Source of the DNA: Colwellia demingiae
GTDB lineage: Bacteria; Pseudomonadota; Gammaproteobacteria; Enterobacterales; Alteromonadaceae
Assembly (NCBI RefSeq): GCF_007954275.1
Contig: NZ_VOLT01000002.1
Span: 310,001-374,000 of the forward strand
Length of the DNA: 64,000 nucleotides
Reading direction: 5' to 3'
In this document: positions 56,112 through 64,000 of the stretch, piece after piece
Numbering within the stretch: position 1 is the first letter of the stretch
How the letters are laid out: the number at the start of each line of letters is the position of its first letter
Notes under the pieces: generated by a model
What the model saw: the letters and a program-made list of their open reading frames with translations, nothing else
Told to the model about the DNA's origin: nothing
Databases searched by the model: none
Made by a program: the position numbers and the translations under genes

Positions 56112-56672
56112 ATGCCTAATTCAGCAATAGCTACAGTGCCATCAAAATTATTAATCGTTGAAGATGATGTTATTTTTGCCAACACCCTTAATAGACGACT
56201 GACTAAACACGGTTTTGATTGTGTTCAAGTAGATAATAACAATGATGCGTTACTCGCATGCCATCGCCACACACCCGATTATATTTTGCTAGATATGAAA
56301 TTAGCAGAAGAAAACACCTTATCAATCATTACACCATTACGTAAATTACGCCCAGATAGCCGTATTGTGCTACTTACTGGTTTTGCTAGCATTGCTACCG
56401 CAGTTGACGCAATAAAATTAGGGGCAGATGATTATCTCTCTAAACCAGTCGATAGCCAAACACTGCTTGCGACGCTTAAAGGCAGCAAAGCTGAAACCAT
56501 AAAAGTTGATACCCAAAGCGAACAAACTTTATCTGCAGAGCAAGTTGAATGGCAACATATTCAACAAGTGTTAAAAGCTAACCAAGGTAATATTTCGGCA
56601 ACTGCTAGGCAGCTTTCAATGCACCGAAGAACGTTACAACGTAAGTTACAAAAGCGACCTCAATCGCCTTAA
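56112..56672 (+). CDS. RegA/PrrA-like response regulator
   Basis: 186 residues from the ATG at 56112 with AAGGA six bases upstream (an ATG two codons earlier is too close to it). The receiver domain (about 12-120) has acidic pair EDD, phospho-acceptor Asp in LLDMKLAEE, then LLTGFASIATAV and Lys in DYLSKPVD. The C-terminal Fis-type helix-turn-helix (about 138-180) reads GNISATARQLSMHRRTLQRK, the RegA pattern. It should control respiratory and redox genes with its partner kinase. Confidence 0.93.
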   Translation: MPNSAIATVPSKLLIVEDDVIFANTLNRRLTKHGFDCVQVDNNNDALLACHRHTPDYILLDMKLAEENTLSIITPLRKLRPDSRIVLLTGFASIATAVDAIKLGADDYLSKPVDSQTLLATLKGSKAETIKVDTQSEQTLSAEQVEWQHIQQVLKANQGNISATARQLSMHRRTLQRKLQKRPQSP

Positions 56673-56693
56673 ACACGCCAACTTAAAGAGGAC

Positions 56694-57806
56694 TTAATAG
56701 TTATATGCCAGGTGTTGATGAAATCTAACCATCATTTCTTCTTTAGTCGGTTCTATTTCCAGTTCTACTGCCATTAATTGCATTGCTTGCTCTATCTGAT
56801 TTAAAAATCGTCCAAAGCCATGGCCACTATTATTTTCAGGTGTTGCCACAAAGACTAATTGCACATTATCCGTAAGCTCAGCTGCATTCCATTTGCTAAC
56901 AATACCGCATGGACTCTGCTCAGGGTTATACCCTAACATTTGCAACTCACCCACTCGAGATACGATCTCATGAATACTGTATCTAACAATAGGTACTAGC
57001 CCATTGGCAATCAGCGCACCATTGTTTAGGTTATAGCGCTTTGCCGCCATAGTAAAAACATCTGTTAAATACATATACAAAGGATTGTAAGGATCTTTTG
57101 AATGACTATCTATTTCTACTTGTTGCAATAACTCATTACTGATCTTCAAGGTAACAACAGCATAATTCATTGCACTATGGTGACTTGGTACTGTCACTTT
57201 TTGGCTAGCATAGCGTTTATCAATCTCACGTAATTTATGGGCTTGGGTAATGGTGCAACCTTTATTCTTAGAAAACAGATCGTAAGTCAAATGCTGATGA
57301 TCTCTCAAACGCATATCGCTTTTATCTAGCTTAATTTTTTCACAAAACTTTTCCACCACTTGACTAACTTTACTATGAAAATGAGCAGCGTTAACCCTGA
57401 TTTCACTCCCAGTAGCTAAAAAGAGTAAACACACTTTCTTAGCCCTTTTACTACCATCAAAAAACGATTTTTTAAGGTGGTGGCTTTCTGGATTGTAATA
57501 AAATAAAATTTGCTGGTTAGTTTGCCACTGATGCATTTCTTGGCTGTATCTTACGCGTGCAAGTTTATCATTGGCAATAAACTGACAATTTTCTAGCTCT
57601 ACTTCATCAGTCAATTCAAAAAACAGTACCGATAATTGCTGATAAAAATCATAATATGGCTGTGGCTTTAAATCGCTGTATTTTCCTGACAACTGCTGAA
57701 ACAATTCATCGGTCAACGTAAACTCGGCTAAGATATATTGATTATCACGCACATTACCAGGTAAGTAAGCTTTGTGAGCGGCACTTCGTTTTCTAATAAT
57801 TGACAT
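56694..57806 (-). CDS. Unknown protein with two internally duplicated domains (DUF3083-like)
   Basis: 370 residues from the ATG at 57804-57806 (AGGG upstream). The two halves resemble each other: each begins with a YxxxxxTL.. strand and ends in the same signature, MRLRDHQHLTYDL near 182 and MMVRFHQHLAYNY at the end. Shared midpoints are FIAND...RVRYS versus LIANG...VRYS and LLFLAT versus LVFVAT. This is an old tandem duplication in one chain. From memory it may belong to DUF3083, found in Shewanella and relatives. No enzymatic motif, membrane helix or signal is seen. Monocistronic. Confidence 0.72.
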   Translation of the reverse strand: MSIIRKRSAAHKAYLPGNVRDNQYILAEFTLTDELFQQLSGKYSDLKPQPYYDFYQQLSVLFFELTDEVELENCQFIANDKLARVRYSQEMHQWQTNQQILFYYNPESHHLKKSFFDGSKRAKKVCLLFLATGSEIRVNAAHFHSKVSQVVEKFCEKIKLDKSDMRLRDHQHLTYDLFSKNKGCTITQAHKLREIDKRYASQKVTVPSHHSAMNYAVVTLKISNELLQQVEIDSHSKDPYNPLYMYLTDVFTMAAKRYNLNNGALIANGLVPIVRYSIHEIVSRVGELQMLGYNPEQSPCGIVSKWNAAELTDNVQLVFVATPENNSGHGFGRFLNQIEQAMQLMAVELEIEPTKEEMMVRFHQHLAYNY

Positions 57807-57925
57807 CTTCATCCCTAAATTTATTAACCTTTTACGATGGGAGCAGTATAATGAGTGCCGATGAAGCTTTTGTGACATAAATATGTCACAAATATGACAA
57901 GCATTTACGCGTAAAAGGACCTAAT

Positions 57926-58144
57926 TTGTTAAACGATCAACAAGCCCTGATTGAAGCGATTAATCAAACGATGCCTTTTGGTAAATATGCAGGTAGAAAA
58001 TTATTGCAATTACCTGAGCCGTATTTGGTTTGGTTTCATAGCAAAGGGTTTCCTGAAGGTAAATTAGGACAACAGTTAGCCTTGATGTATGAAGTGAAAC
58101 TCAATGGTTTAGAAACCATGCTGCAACCATTATTACGTACTTAA
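57926..58144 (+). CDS. DUF3820 family small protein
   Basis: 72 residues from a TTG start at 57926 with AAAGGA seven bases upstream. MPFGKYAGRKLLQLPEPYL, then GFPEGKLG and EVKLNGL, are the DUF3820 consensus. The family has a small fold and is sometimes annotated as quorum-regulated, but its function is not known. No membrane segment. It is divergent from the duplicated-domain gene. Confidence 0.88.
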   Translation: MLNDQQALIEAINQTMPFGKYAGRKLLQLPEPYLVWFHSKGFPEGKLGQQLALMYEVKLNGLETMLQPLLRT

Positions 58145-58582
58145 TAGCTTAAAATACATAGTGTTTTCTCAAAGAAGTTTATTTAGCGATCCCTAACCAA
58201 CAGCAAGAACCTTTTTTAGAGTAATTTTGTCTATCAAGTTAGCTCTTTATTATATATCGCCATAACGTTTTAACATGATGCGCTGCTAACAAATTGTTTT
58301 GCCAAAGTAAACTTTCATAAGGAAAATTTGCCTGCTCTTTTCCTTATTTTATCCTATTCACTCCTCTTTCAAATTACATTTTTTCGCTTGCATCACTACA
58401 AAAAATCCTCTTAAATAACTTGTCAACTGATGAAATTTCATACTTTTTTAGTCAAGATAAAGTTCGATAATCGAGCACTCTGTAGTTTTAAGTAATGAAT
58501 TACCTCAGGAAAACGAGACACATTAAATTTGTTTATTAATTGATTTATAAAACAATTATAAAATTTTTATAAGGTGGAATAA
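58145..58582. promoter_or_regulatory. Long upstream region of rmf
   Basis: 438 bp without a gene. It holds a perfect 12-bp palindrome (ATGAAATTTCAT, 58430-58441), a CGATAATCG repeat near 58468, and a strongly AT-rich stretch just before the start. The length suits a regulated stationary-phase or stringent promoter with a long leader, as rmf has in E. coli, but no promoter hexamers are convincing. Confidence 0.45.
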
Positions 58583-58756
58583 ATGAAAAGACAAAAAAGG
58601 GATAAATTAGGTAGAGCGCATTCTAATGGATATCAGGCTGGCCTTGGCGGCAAAACTAAGGAGCAGTGCCCTTATCAGGATATTGATACTAAATCTCAAT
58701 GGCTAGGTGGTTGGCGAGATGCCATAAGTGATAGAAATTTGGGGTTATTTAAGTAA
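58583..58756 (+). CDS. rmf: Ribosome modulation factor
   Basis: 57 residues: MKRQKRDKLGRAHSNGYQAG at the start and CPYQDIDTKSQWLGGWRDA in the middle, nearly as in E. coli RMF (55 residues). RMF pairs idle 70S ribosomes into 100S dimers in stationary phase, which protects them. AAGGTGG lies 8 nt before the ATG. It is easily missed because of its size. A 26-bp perfect palindrome follows as terminator. The long upstream region is likely regulatory. Confidence 0.97.
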   Translation: MKRQKRDKLGRAHSNGYQAGLGGKTKEQCPYQDIDTKSQWLGGWRDAISDRNLGLFK

Positions 58757-58774
58757 GAAAACGGAATAATACTA

Positions 58775-58800
58775 ATCCCCGAACGTTAACGTTCGGGGAT
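58775..58800. terminator. Terminator between rmf and hemN (26-bp palindrome)
   Basis: Arms 58775-58787 and 58788-58800 are exact reverse complements (ATCCCCGAACGTT and its partner). It lies 18 nt past rmf and 36 nt past the hemN stop, so it probably ends both convergent genes. T-runs are short. Confidence 0.8.
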
Positions 58801-58836
58801 AAATATCGTAAAAAAACTAAGCTTATAGAGTGTTAA

Positions 58837-60207
58837 TTAAATCACCCGAGAAAAACGTTGCTGATTAACATGCTTTTTCATATAAGCATCAAAGCTCATA
58901 CAAATGATACGAATTAATAAGCGGGCTTTTTGCTCTACCTTAATATGTTTAGCATTATTTTCTACTAAACCATCATCAATGAAAGTATTTAATAATGGTA
59001 AATCTTCAGCAAAATACTCATCAAAATTAATATTATATTTTTCACTAATAACTTGTTTATCTAGATACAAATTACACATCAATTCTTGAATAACTTCACC
59101 ACGTAAAATGTCATCTTCAGATAAACTTACGCCTTTAATTTGGGCATGCTGTTTTTCTGTAATTGCTTGGTAATATTCTTTCAGATCTTTTATATTCTGG
59201 CTAAAGCTATTACCAATAGAGCTAATTGATGACACGCCTAAGCCTAATAAGTCACAGCCACCTTTAGTCGTGTATCCTTGGAAGTTACGATGCAAGGTAC
59301 CATCACTTTGCGCGATAGCTAATTCATCATTTGGTTTAGCAAAATGATCCATACCGATAAAGTCATAACCAAAGTCACAAAGTGTTTCTATTGCCAATTT
59401 CATTAAGGCGAATTTTTCTTGCGTACTTGGTAACCATTCATCACGCAATTTACGCTGTGCAGCAAAACGGCTTGGTATATGGGCGTAACTAAATAGATAG
59501 ATACGGTCAACATCCCACTCATGCGCTTTTACTAACGTTTTAGTAAAATTCTCAAGTGTTTGATGCGGTAAACCATAAATAAGGTCAATATTAATAGACT
59601 TAAAGCCAACATCTTTGGCGTGCTGAATAAAGTCACCAATGAACTCAGTTGACTGCACACGATTAATAGCTTGTTGTACTTTTAAATCAAGATCTTGCAC
59701 ACCTAAACTCAAGCGATTGAAACCTAATGAATATAAATGCTCAGCTAAGTCCATTTCAATTTCACGAGGATCAATTTCAATACTCATTTCTAAATCATCT
59801 GAGAAATTAAATTTCTCTTTTAATAAAGATACAAGTTGAGTAATTTGTGGGTGAGTTAAAAAACTAGGTGTACCACCGCCCCAATGCAGTTGCTTAACGG
59901 TATACTCTTCAAACAAGGGTGCCTGTAGCGCTATTTCTTGTGCTAAATATTCAAGGTAAGTATCTGCTTTTCCACGATGACGAGTAATGACTTTATTACA
60001 ACCACAGTAATAACAAAGCGTATGACAAAATGGGATATGCACATAAAGTGACAATTCGCGGTTTTGCGAGTTTTCTATCGCTTTAATAAAGTCATCATGT
60101 TTAAAATTATCATGAAACTCTAACGCTGTTGGATAAGAGGTGTATCTTGGTCCGCTGGTGTTATATTTATTTAATAGCGCATTATCGAAGAATTGACTTA
60201 CTTTCAT
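58837..60207 (-). CDS. hemN: Oxygen-independent coproporphyrinogen III dehydrogenase
   Basis: Radical-SAM enzyme that makes protoporphyrinogen IX without oxygen, in the cytoplasm. 456 residues, the E. coli length. The cluster motif is CHTLCYYCGC with Cys61, Cys65, Cys68 (and Cys70), followed by HWGGGTPSFL (about 108-117) and EIDPREIEM. The start ATG is at 60205-60207. Upstream is an FNR-type promoter (listed separately), in keeping with anaerobic need. It neighbours yihI, as in E. coli. Confidence 0.97.
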   Translation of the reverse strand: MKVSQFFDNALLNKYNTSGPRYTSYPTALEFHDNFKHDDFIKAIENSQNRELSLYVHIPFCHTLCYYCGCNKVITRHRGKADTYLEYLAQEIALQAPLFEEYTVKQLHWGGGTPSFLTHPQITQLVSLLKEKFNFSDDLEMSIEIDPREIEMDLAEHLYSLGFNRLSLGVQDLDLKVQQAINRVQSTEFIGDFIQHAKDVGFKSINIDLIYGLPHQTLENFTKTLVKAHEWDVDRIYLFSYAHIPSRFAAQRKLRDEWLPSTQEKFALMKLAIETLCDFGYDFIGMDHFAKPNDELAIAQSDGTLHRNFQGYTTKGGCDLLGLGVSSISSIGNSFSQNIKDLKEYYQAITEKQHAQIKGVSLSEDDILRGEVIQELMCNLYLDKQVISEKYNINFDEYFAEDLPLLNTFIDDGLVENNAKHIKVEQKARLLIRIICMSFDAYMKKHVNQQRFSRVI

Positions 60208-60240
60208 ATTTTCATACCGTTTTATTTAGTGAACGAAAAT

Positions 60241-60281
60241 ATTATAGCCTTTTATAATTTATACGCATTGATCAAGCGCAA
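60241..60281 (-). promoter_or_regulatory. FNR-type promoter of hemN
   Basis: On the minus strand a TATAAT (60241-60246) is preceded by TTGCGCTTGATCAA (60268-60281), an FNR/Anr box with one perfect half (ATCAA) and one degenerate half. The centre of the box is about 40 bp from the predicted start, the class II activator position. E. coli hemN is likewise FNR-controlled. Confidence 0.7.
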
Positions 60282-60331
60282 TAACAGACCTTAATAAGCT
60301 CTGTTATTGGAATTAAGGCCTGGAACTAGCG

Positions 60332-60820
60332 CTAAGGGGTCAGGTGAGTAAGTTGCTCAGTAGTGAATTGAAAAAGCTTATCCAAATCAGTAACAACCCC
60401 ATCATGCCTTTTGTTTAAAGCCGTTATACGTTGGTAATCTTCACGCATACGCTCTTTTTTCGTTAGCGTTTTACGTGCATCAAGAATGGAAAGATTTTTA
60501 ATTTCTTCATACAAGCCAAAAATTGCCGGAAATTTCTCAGATAATTCCGTCAATGTTTTCAATGAAGACAACAATACTGACAAACGCCAGCAACCTTCAT
60601 CAAACTCACATTGCTCTTCCTGCATAGCACGTGTAATTAATAGCACACTATCAAATACTTTTTTATCGTGCTTATTTAGTGCTTGCTGTTGTGCCAATTT
60701 TGCTTGTGCTTGTTGTTTTTTTTGTTGGGCTACTTTTTTTAATAACTTACCTGCATAAAATGCTAAGGCAAGTACAATAATAACGCCAAACAACAAAGCA
60801 TAAAGCCAAAAATCACTCAT
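60332..60820 (-). CDS. DUF2489 family membrane-anchored protein
   Basis: 162 residues. One N-terminal membrane helix (about 5-24) is followed by a Gln/Lys-rich coiled stretch (KKVAQQKKQQAQAKLAQQQ) and the DUF2489 core (about 50-155: CEFDEGCWRLSVLL, then RKTLTKKERMREDYQRI). The function is unknown. It lies 5 nt downstream of yihI on the same strand, so they are co-transcribed, a pairing seen in related genomes. Confidence 0.85.
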   Translation of the reverse strand: MSDFWLYALLFGVIIVLALAFYAGKLLKKVAQQKKQQAQAKLAQQQALNKHDKKVFDSVLLITRAMQEEQCEFDEGCWRLSVLLSSLKTLTELSEKFPAIFGLYEEIKNLSILDARKTLTKKERMREDYQRITALNKRHDGVVTDLDKLFQFTTEQLTHLTP

Positions 60821-60825
60821 CGAAG

Positions 60826-61458
60826 TTACTCTTTCTCTTCAAAATCTGAAAAGTCTGGGCGATCTAATTTATCCCATAAGTCATCTTCACTATCACCGTT
60901 ATTAGATTCATCGCTATCACTAGCGTCGTCATCTTCATCGAGACCTAATTCAGCCGATAATGCTTGATGACGTTCCATCTTCTCATTGTAGTAATCAACT
61001 TCTTGCTCTGTTAAGGCAGTATCATCTTCTTGCTTAGCTAAAATTGTTTGCAACGTTTCATCTTGTTCAATTGCATCTAATTCTTGCTCTGGCGATAACT
61101 CAATAACGATGTTCTCAACGACTGTATCTTCAACAAAACGAATACTCGCAATAGGTGCCGATTTTTGGCTGGCTAGTTTCGCTTTTGCTTGTTTAGATTT
61201 TTCTGCTTTAGCTTTTTCGGCTTTAGTAATTATTTTACCTAAAACAATCGGGGTTTTATTGCCAAGACGCGGATCTTTATTGCCCCCTTGCTGATTATTA
61301 TCAGTTTGCTCTGGCATTGCTTCTTTCTGACGATTGCCCGCCACCTTACCCGTTGTTTTGCGGGTACGCTTCTCAACTTTTTCTAATTCTTGCTTACTTA
61401 ACTTAGGTTTAGCTGTCGGTGCTCCACCTGGTTTTCTAGATTTTTTTGAACGAGACAT
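60826..61458 (-). CDS. yihI: Der GTPase-activating protein YihI
   Basis: YihI stimulates the GTPase Der and so tunes late 50S ribosome assembly. 210 residues: a basic N-terminus (MSRSKKSRKPGGAPTAKPKL), a lysine-rich middle, and a very acidic C-terminal half with LDAIEQDETLQ and DEDDDASDSDES. This length and charge split fit the family. Co-transcribed with the DUF2489 gene; hemN follows after 120 nt. Confidence 0.93.
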   Translation of the reverse strand: MSRSKKSRKPGGAPTAKPKLSKQELEKVEKRTRKTTGKVAGNRQKEAMPEQTDNNQQGGNKDPRLGNKTPIVLGKIITKAEKAKAEKSKQAKAKLASQKSAPIASIRFVEDTVVENIVIELSPEQELDAIEQDETLQTILAKQEDDTALTEQEVDYYNEKMERHQALSAELGLDEDDDASDSDESNNGDSEDDLWDKLDRPDFSDFEEKE

Positions 61459-61542
61459 AGATACAGTTACTTTTTTACTAATAATGTCAGCTATTTTACG
61501 TTATTAATGGCTTAAAAACCTTAAAAAGCAGAAAAAAGACAC

Positions 61543-61570
61543 AAAAAAAGCGCCAATCGGCGCTTTTTTT
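61543..61570. terminator. Terminator between the 85-aa gene and yihI
   Basis: AAAAAAAGCGCC (61543-61554) pairs with GGCGCTTTTTTT (61559-61570), loop of 4, with T-runs in both directions. It ends the upstream 85-residue gene on the minus strand. Confidence 0.93.
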
Positions 61571-61583
61571 ATGTCTTATTATT

Positions 61584-61841
61584 TTAAAGACGCATCTTAA
61601 TCTTTGGGTCAGTATTGATTTCGCCACTTTTAGAGATAGTAGCGATATTATCATTGCAGCTTAGTACTGCCACATGAGTATCATGAAAGTCTCTAATAAA
61701 GTTAAGCTTATAGCCAAATTGCGCTAAGCTACTGGCAGCAAATTTTTGTGCCAACGTTAAACTTTCCCAAAGTTTATCTGTATCGCCCAACATTTCTTGC
61801 CGGCGCTCCAACAGGTATTCTCTTTGCATTGCTGCAGCCAT
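61584..61841 (-). CDS. Small conserved-looking protein of unknown function
   Basis: 85 residues (MAAAMQREYLLERRQEMLGD at the start). The ribosome-binding site AGGGAGGGGGAATT is unusually strong and a terminator follows, so the gene is almost surely real. The N-half is helical; the C-half has alternating strands (HVAVLSCNDNIATISKSG). No signal, membrane helix or recognised family. It faces tesB across a gap with a TTA microsatellite. Confidence 0.78.
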   Translation of the reverse strand: MAAAMQREYLLERRQEMLGDTDKLWESLTLAQKFAASSLAQFGYKLNFIRDFHDTHVAVLSCNDNIATISKSGEINTDPKIKMRL

Positions 61842-61881
61842 AATTCCCCCTCCCTAGACCAATTATGATTTAGATAAGTTT

Positions 61882-61902
61882 TTATTATTATTATTATTAT
61901 TA
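61882..61902. repeat. TTA microsatellite (seven units)
   Basis: Seven uninterrupted TTA units in the promoter region between the 85-residue gene and tesB. Slippage could change promoter spacing, but no effect can be shown from one sequence. Confidence 0.9.
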
Positions 61903-62013
61903 CTATTTTGAATGAAATTTAACCTACTTTACATATAACATCAATAGCGATTACACTGTTACCTTGAATTAGTTGGTTTTTAACCAAATAGTCTTTGATA
62001 GTTAAGGTAAAAA

Positions 62014-62871
62014 ATGACACGTGTATTAGATGAATTATCAGCGTTATTAAAACTAGAAGTTATTGAACAAGGCATCTATCGAGGACAAAGCCAAGATTTA
62101 GGCTATAAAGCTCTCTTTGGTGGTCAAGTTATGGGCCAAGCGCTTTCAGCTGCTCAAGAAACGATTGCTGCTAATCGCTCTGTTCATTCGCTACATTATT
62201 ATTTTTTACGTCCTGGTGACGCTAGCTTACCTGTTGTTTATGAAGTAGAAGTCATTCGTGATGGTTCGAGTTTTAGCACCCGTAGAGTGCAAGCAGTGCA
62301 AAACGGTAAAGCCATATTCTATATGACAGCGTCTTTTCAACATGCTGAAACAGGCTTTGACCACCAAGATACAATGCCAAAGGTGACTGCTCCCGAAGAT
62401 CTTCCATCATTCACTGATTATATAAAAGCCAACCAAGACTATATACCTAAGTCATTGCGCGAAAAGTTTCTTGCTGAAAAGCCTATTGATGTTCGTCCTG
62501 TTCAGCAATATAACTGGTTGCAACCAAAACCAACAGATTCTGTAAGCCAAATGTGGATAAAGGCCAATGGAGATTTACCTGATGATTTAGGCATACATAC
62601 CTATATGTTAGCTTACACGTCAGATTTCCATTTTTTACCGACGGCATTACTACCTCATGGTGCCAGTCATTGGCAACCAAACTTCCAAATTGCCACTATA
62701 GATCACGCTATGTGGTTCCATCGTCCATTTCGCTTTGATGATTGGTTACTTTATTGTATGGATAGTCCGTCTGCGAGTAATGGTCGCGGGTTAGTGAGAG
62801 GACAAATATATAATCGTCAGGGGGAGTTAGTTGCCTCTACCATGCAGGAAGGTGTGATTAGGCAACGATAA
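62014..62871 (+). CDS. tesB: Acyl-CoA thioesterase II
   Basis: Hydrolyses medium- and long-chain acyl-CoA. 285 residues, as in E. coli (286). The two hot-dog halves are seen: YRGQSQDLGYKALFGGQVMGQALSA (key segment FGGQVMGQAL, about 32-41) and the second half with DHAMWFHRPFRFDDWLLY (catalytic Asp of the ATIDHAMWF strand), then SNGRGLVRGQIYNRQG. AAGGTAAAAA precedes the ATG. Monocistronic. Confidence 0.97.
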   Translation: MTRVLDELSALLKLEVIEQGIYRGQSQDLGYKALFGGQVMGQALSAAQETIAANRSVHSLHYYFLRPGDASLPVVYEVEVIRDGSSFSTRRVQAVQNGKAIFYMTASFQHAETGFDHQDTMPKVTAPEDLPSFTDYIKANQDYIPKSLREKFLAEKPIDVRPVQQYNWLQPKPTDSVSQMWIKANGDLPDDLGIHTYMLAYTSDFHFLPTALLPHGASHWQPNFQIATIDHAMWFHRPFRFDDWLLYCMDSPSASNGRGLVRGQIYNRQGELVASTMQEGVIRQR

Positions 62872-62947
62872 CTATTAGTAACGTGGTTATAAATCTATAG
62901 TCACGTTACTTTTTAGACAAGTTGCTTTGCAGTCAAGTAAATGACAG

Positions 62948-63499
62948 CTATATAGCACGTGTTCTTTTTTCTAATACTTTACGTTTTTCAACCGCTAGTG
63001 AAGTGACGCGCGCTTTTAATACCGGCTCTAAACCTAACATAAAGTACACTTCAGCCATTAAAAATAATGGCCCAATCAGAAACTGGCTCAAATCATCCAC
63101 AAAAGCCGGTTTGGCTTTTTCATAATAATGACCAATAAACTGAATAATCCATCCAACAACAAATAAACCTAGTGCGATATAAATCAAACCCGCTGTACCA
63201 CTCAATAATTGCGCAATAAACAAGTTAATTAATATATATATCAGCATGCCCAATGCTAATAAACGATGCAAAAAAATATAGTAAATAGCGACTACAGAAA
63301 AAATAGCCATCGCTAAGGTATAGTGCAAAGTCACTTGAGTACTAAAAACATCATCCATGGTTATTTCAAATGTAATGGTACTCAACATCAGTGTTACTGC
63401 TAACACTATCAAAGGTACTCCAACAAAATGGGTATTGATGTTTTTCTGATTCAAATGCACACTTTTATAACGCGCTAATTGCTCTTCAATTGACTTCAT
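62948..63499 (-). CDS. Mpo1-like/DUF962 membrane protein
   Basis: 183 residues with four or five membrane helices. It has the DUF962 signatures HLNQKNINTHFVGVPL (about 15-30) and WIIQFIGHYYEKAKPA (about 116-131), and then GPLFLMAEV. The two His-rich sites match those that bind iron in yeast Mpo1, a dioxygenase in phytosphingosine breakdown; the bacterial role is not known. AGGG precedes the ATG. It lies 14 nt after the MscS-family gene and is probably co-transcribed. Confidence 0.88.
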   Translation of the reverse strand: MKSIEEQLARYKSVHLNQKNINTHFVGVPLIVLAVTLMLSTITFEITMDDVFSTQVTLHYTLAMAIFSVVAIYYIFLHRLLALGMLIYILINLFIAQLLSGTAGLIYIALGLFVVGWIIQFIGHYYEKAKPAFVDDLSQFLIGPLFLMAEVYFMLGLEPVLKARVTSLAVEKRKVLEKRTRAI

Positions 63500-63513
63500 T
63501 TAAATACCCTATG

Positions 63514-64000
63514 CTATGAATTTTTCTGCCAATCATGACCACTAGGATGTTGAAAAACACGCAAGTCAAACTGTGGTGCAATGGCAAAAAGGTGGTCAAA
63601 AATATCAGCTTGAATTGTCTCGTAAGCGCTCCAATCTGTGGTGTTTGCAAAACAGTATATTTCCAGTGGCAAGCCAGTTTGCGTAGCGGTTAACTGCCTA
63701 ACCATACATGTCAGATCATCACGAATATGACTATTTTGTTGTAAGTACTTAGTAATATAAGCACGAAACGTTCCTATGTTAGTCAATTGTCGACTATTTA
63801 AGGAAGTAAACGATTGGGCAATTTCATCGCTATTATTGTCTTCTTCACTCAGCGCCAACTCTTGTTTTTTATCACTAAGGTAATCTTGTAATAAATATGC
63901 ATTTGTTAATTGGTTTATTTTTTCAGTACTGCAGAAATCAATACTAGCAATATCAATAATAACGGTACGCTTTATACGTCGTGCCCCCGTATGATACATA
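63514..64000 (-). CDS. MscS-family mechanosensitive channel, YbdG-like (C-terminal part)
   Basis: Only the last 161 or so residues are in the window; the pore and membrane helices lie to the right. ARRIKRTVIIDIASIDFC and the end QADIFDHLFAIAPQFDLRVFQ-type segment match the cytoplasmic beta/alpha-beta domain of YbdG-type channels, which open in osmotic down-shock. A variable insert (about LALSEEDNNSDEIAQ) is acidic. The call rests on recognition of the C-terminal region alone. Confidence 0.82.
   Translation of the reverse strand, partial: MYHTGARRIKRTVIIDIASIDFCSTEKINQLTNAYLLQDYLSDKKQELALSEEDNNSDEIAQSFTSLNSRQLTNIGTFRAYITKYLQQNSHIRDDLTCMVRQLTATQTGLPLEIYCFANTTDWSAYETIQADIFDHLFAIAPQFDLRVFQHPSGHDWQKNS

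Overview
This is an AT-rich chromosomal segment of a marine gammaproteobacterium, most like Colwellia and its relatives in the Alteromonadales. I judge this from gene content and order, not from a search. The gene order follows E. coli blocks closely: thr/tyr/gly/thr tRNAs-tuf-secE-nusG-rplKAJ, nadC/ampD-ampE-pdhR-aceEF-lpd-acnB, and hemN-yihI. Mixed into these are marine accessory traits: a BacNav sodium channel, a Na+/glutamate symporter, a large TonB receptor, a FabY-type condensing enzyme and a RegB/RegA-like redox pair. I see no prophage, insertion sequence, CRISPR array or rRNA operon.

Layout. 1-10.1 kb is the translation block, read leftward: four tRNAs, tuf, tRNA-Trp, secE, nusG, then rplK, rplA and the start of rplJ with its L10 leader. 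Between nusG and rplK sit 4.5 kb of unrelated genes (OmpA-like protein, voltage-gated Na+ channel, GH9-like lipoprotein). 10.3-30.9 kb is a mixed accessory region: DUF2726 protein, dimeric dUTPase, diguanylate cyclase, GlxA-type regulator facing fabY, EamA transporter, TonB receptor, topB, a K+ channel-gltS pair, RIO kinase, S9 peptidase, dienelactone-hydrolase-like protein and trhO. 31-46.3 kb is central carbon metabolism: acnB, a second and divergent AcnB-type aconitase facing away from it, then lpd, aceF, aceE and pdhR. 46.5-49.5 kb holds ampE-ampD facing a retropepsin-like gene and nadC. 49.6-64 kb is housekeeping and unknown-function genes: DUF3667, YkvA-like, DUF6351-like, msrA, RegB/RegA-like pair, an internally duplicated unknown protein, DUF3820, rmf, hemN, DUF2489, yihI, tesB, an Mpo1-like membrane protein and the end of an MscS-family channel.

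Most notable. The 3' untranslated regions of tuf and acnB carry the same small RNA fold. An identical internal-loop core (UACUCA / CUCCGUG in the mRNA) lies between two helices whose sequences differ completely but stay paired. Both copies sit in the same place: stop codon, about 30-40 nt, motif, about 55-58 nt, terminator. I do not recognise it as a named family. Other points are a tandemly duplicated, decayed copy of the pdhR 3' end, two perfect PdhR-type boxes (one inside a terminator-like hairpin), a head-to-head pair of different AcnB aconitases, and an FNR-type promoter in front of hemN.
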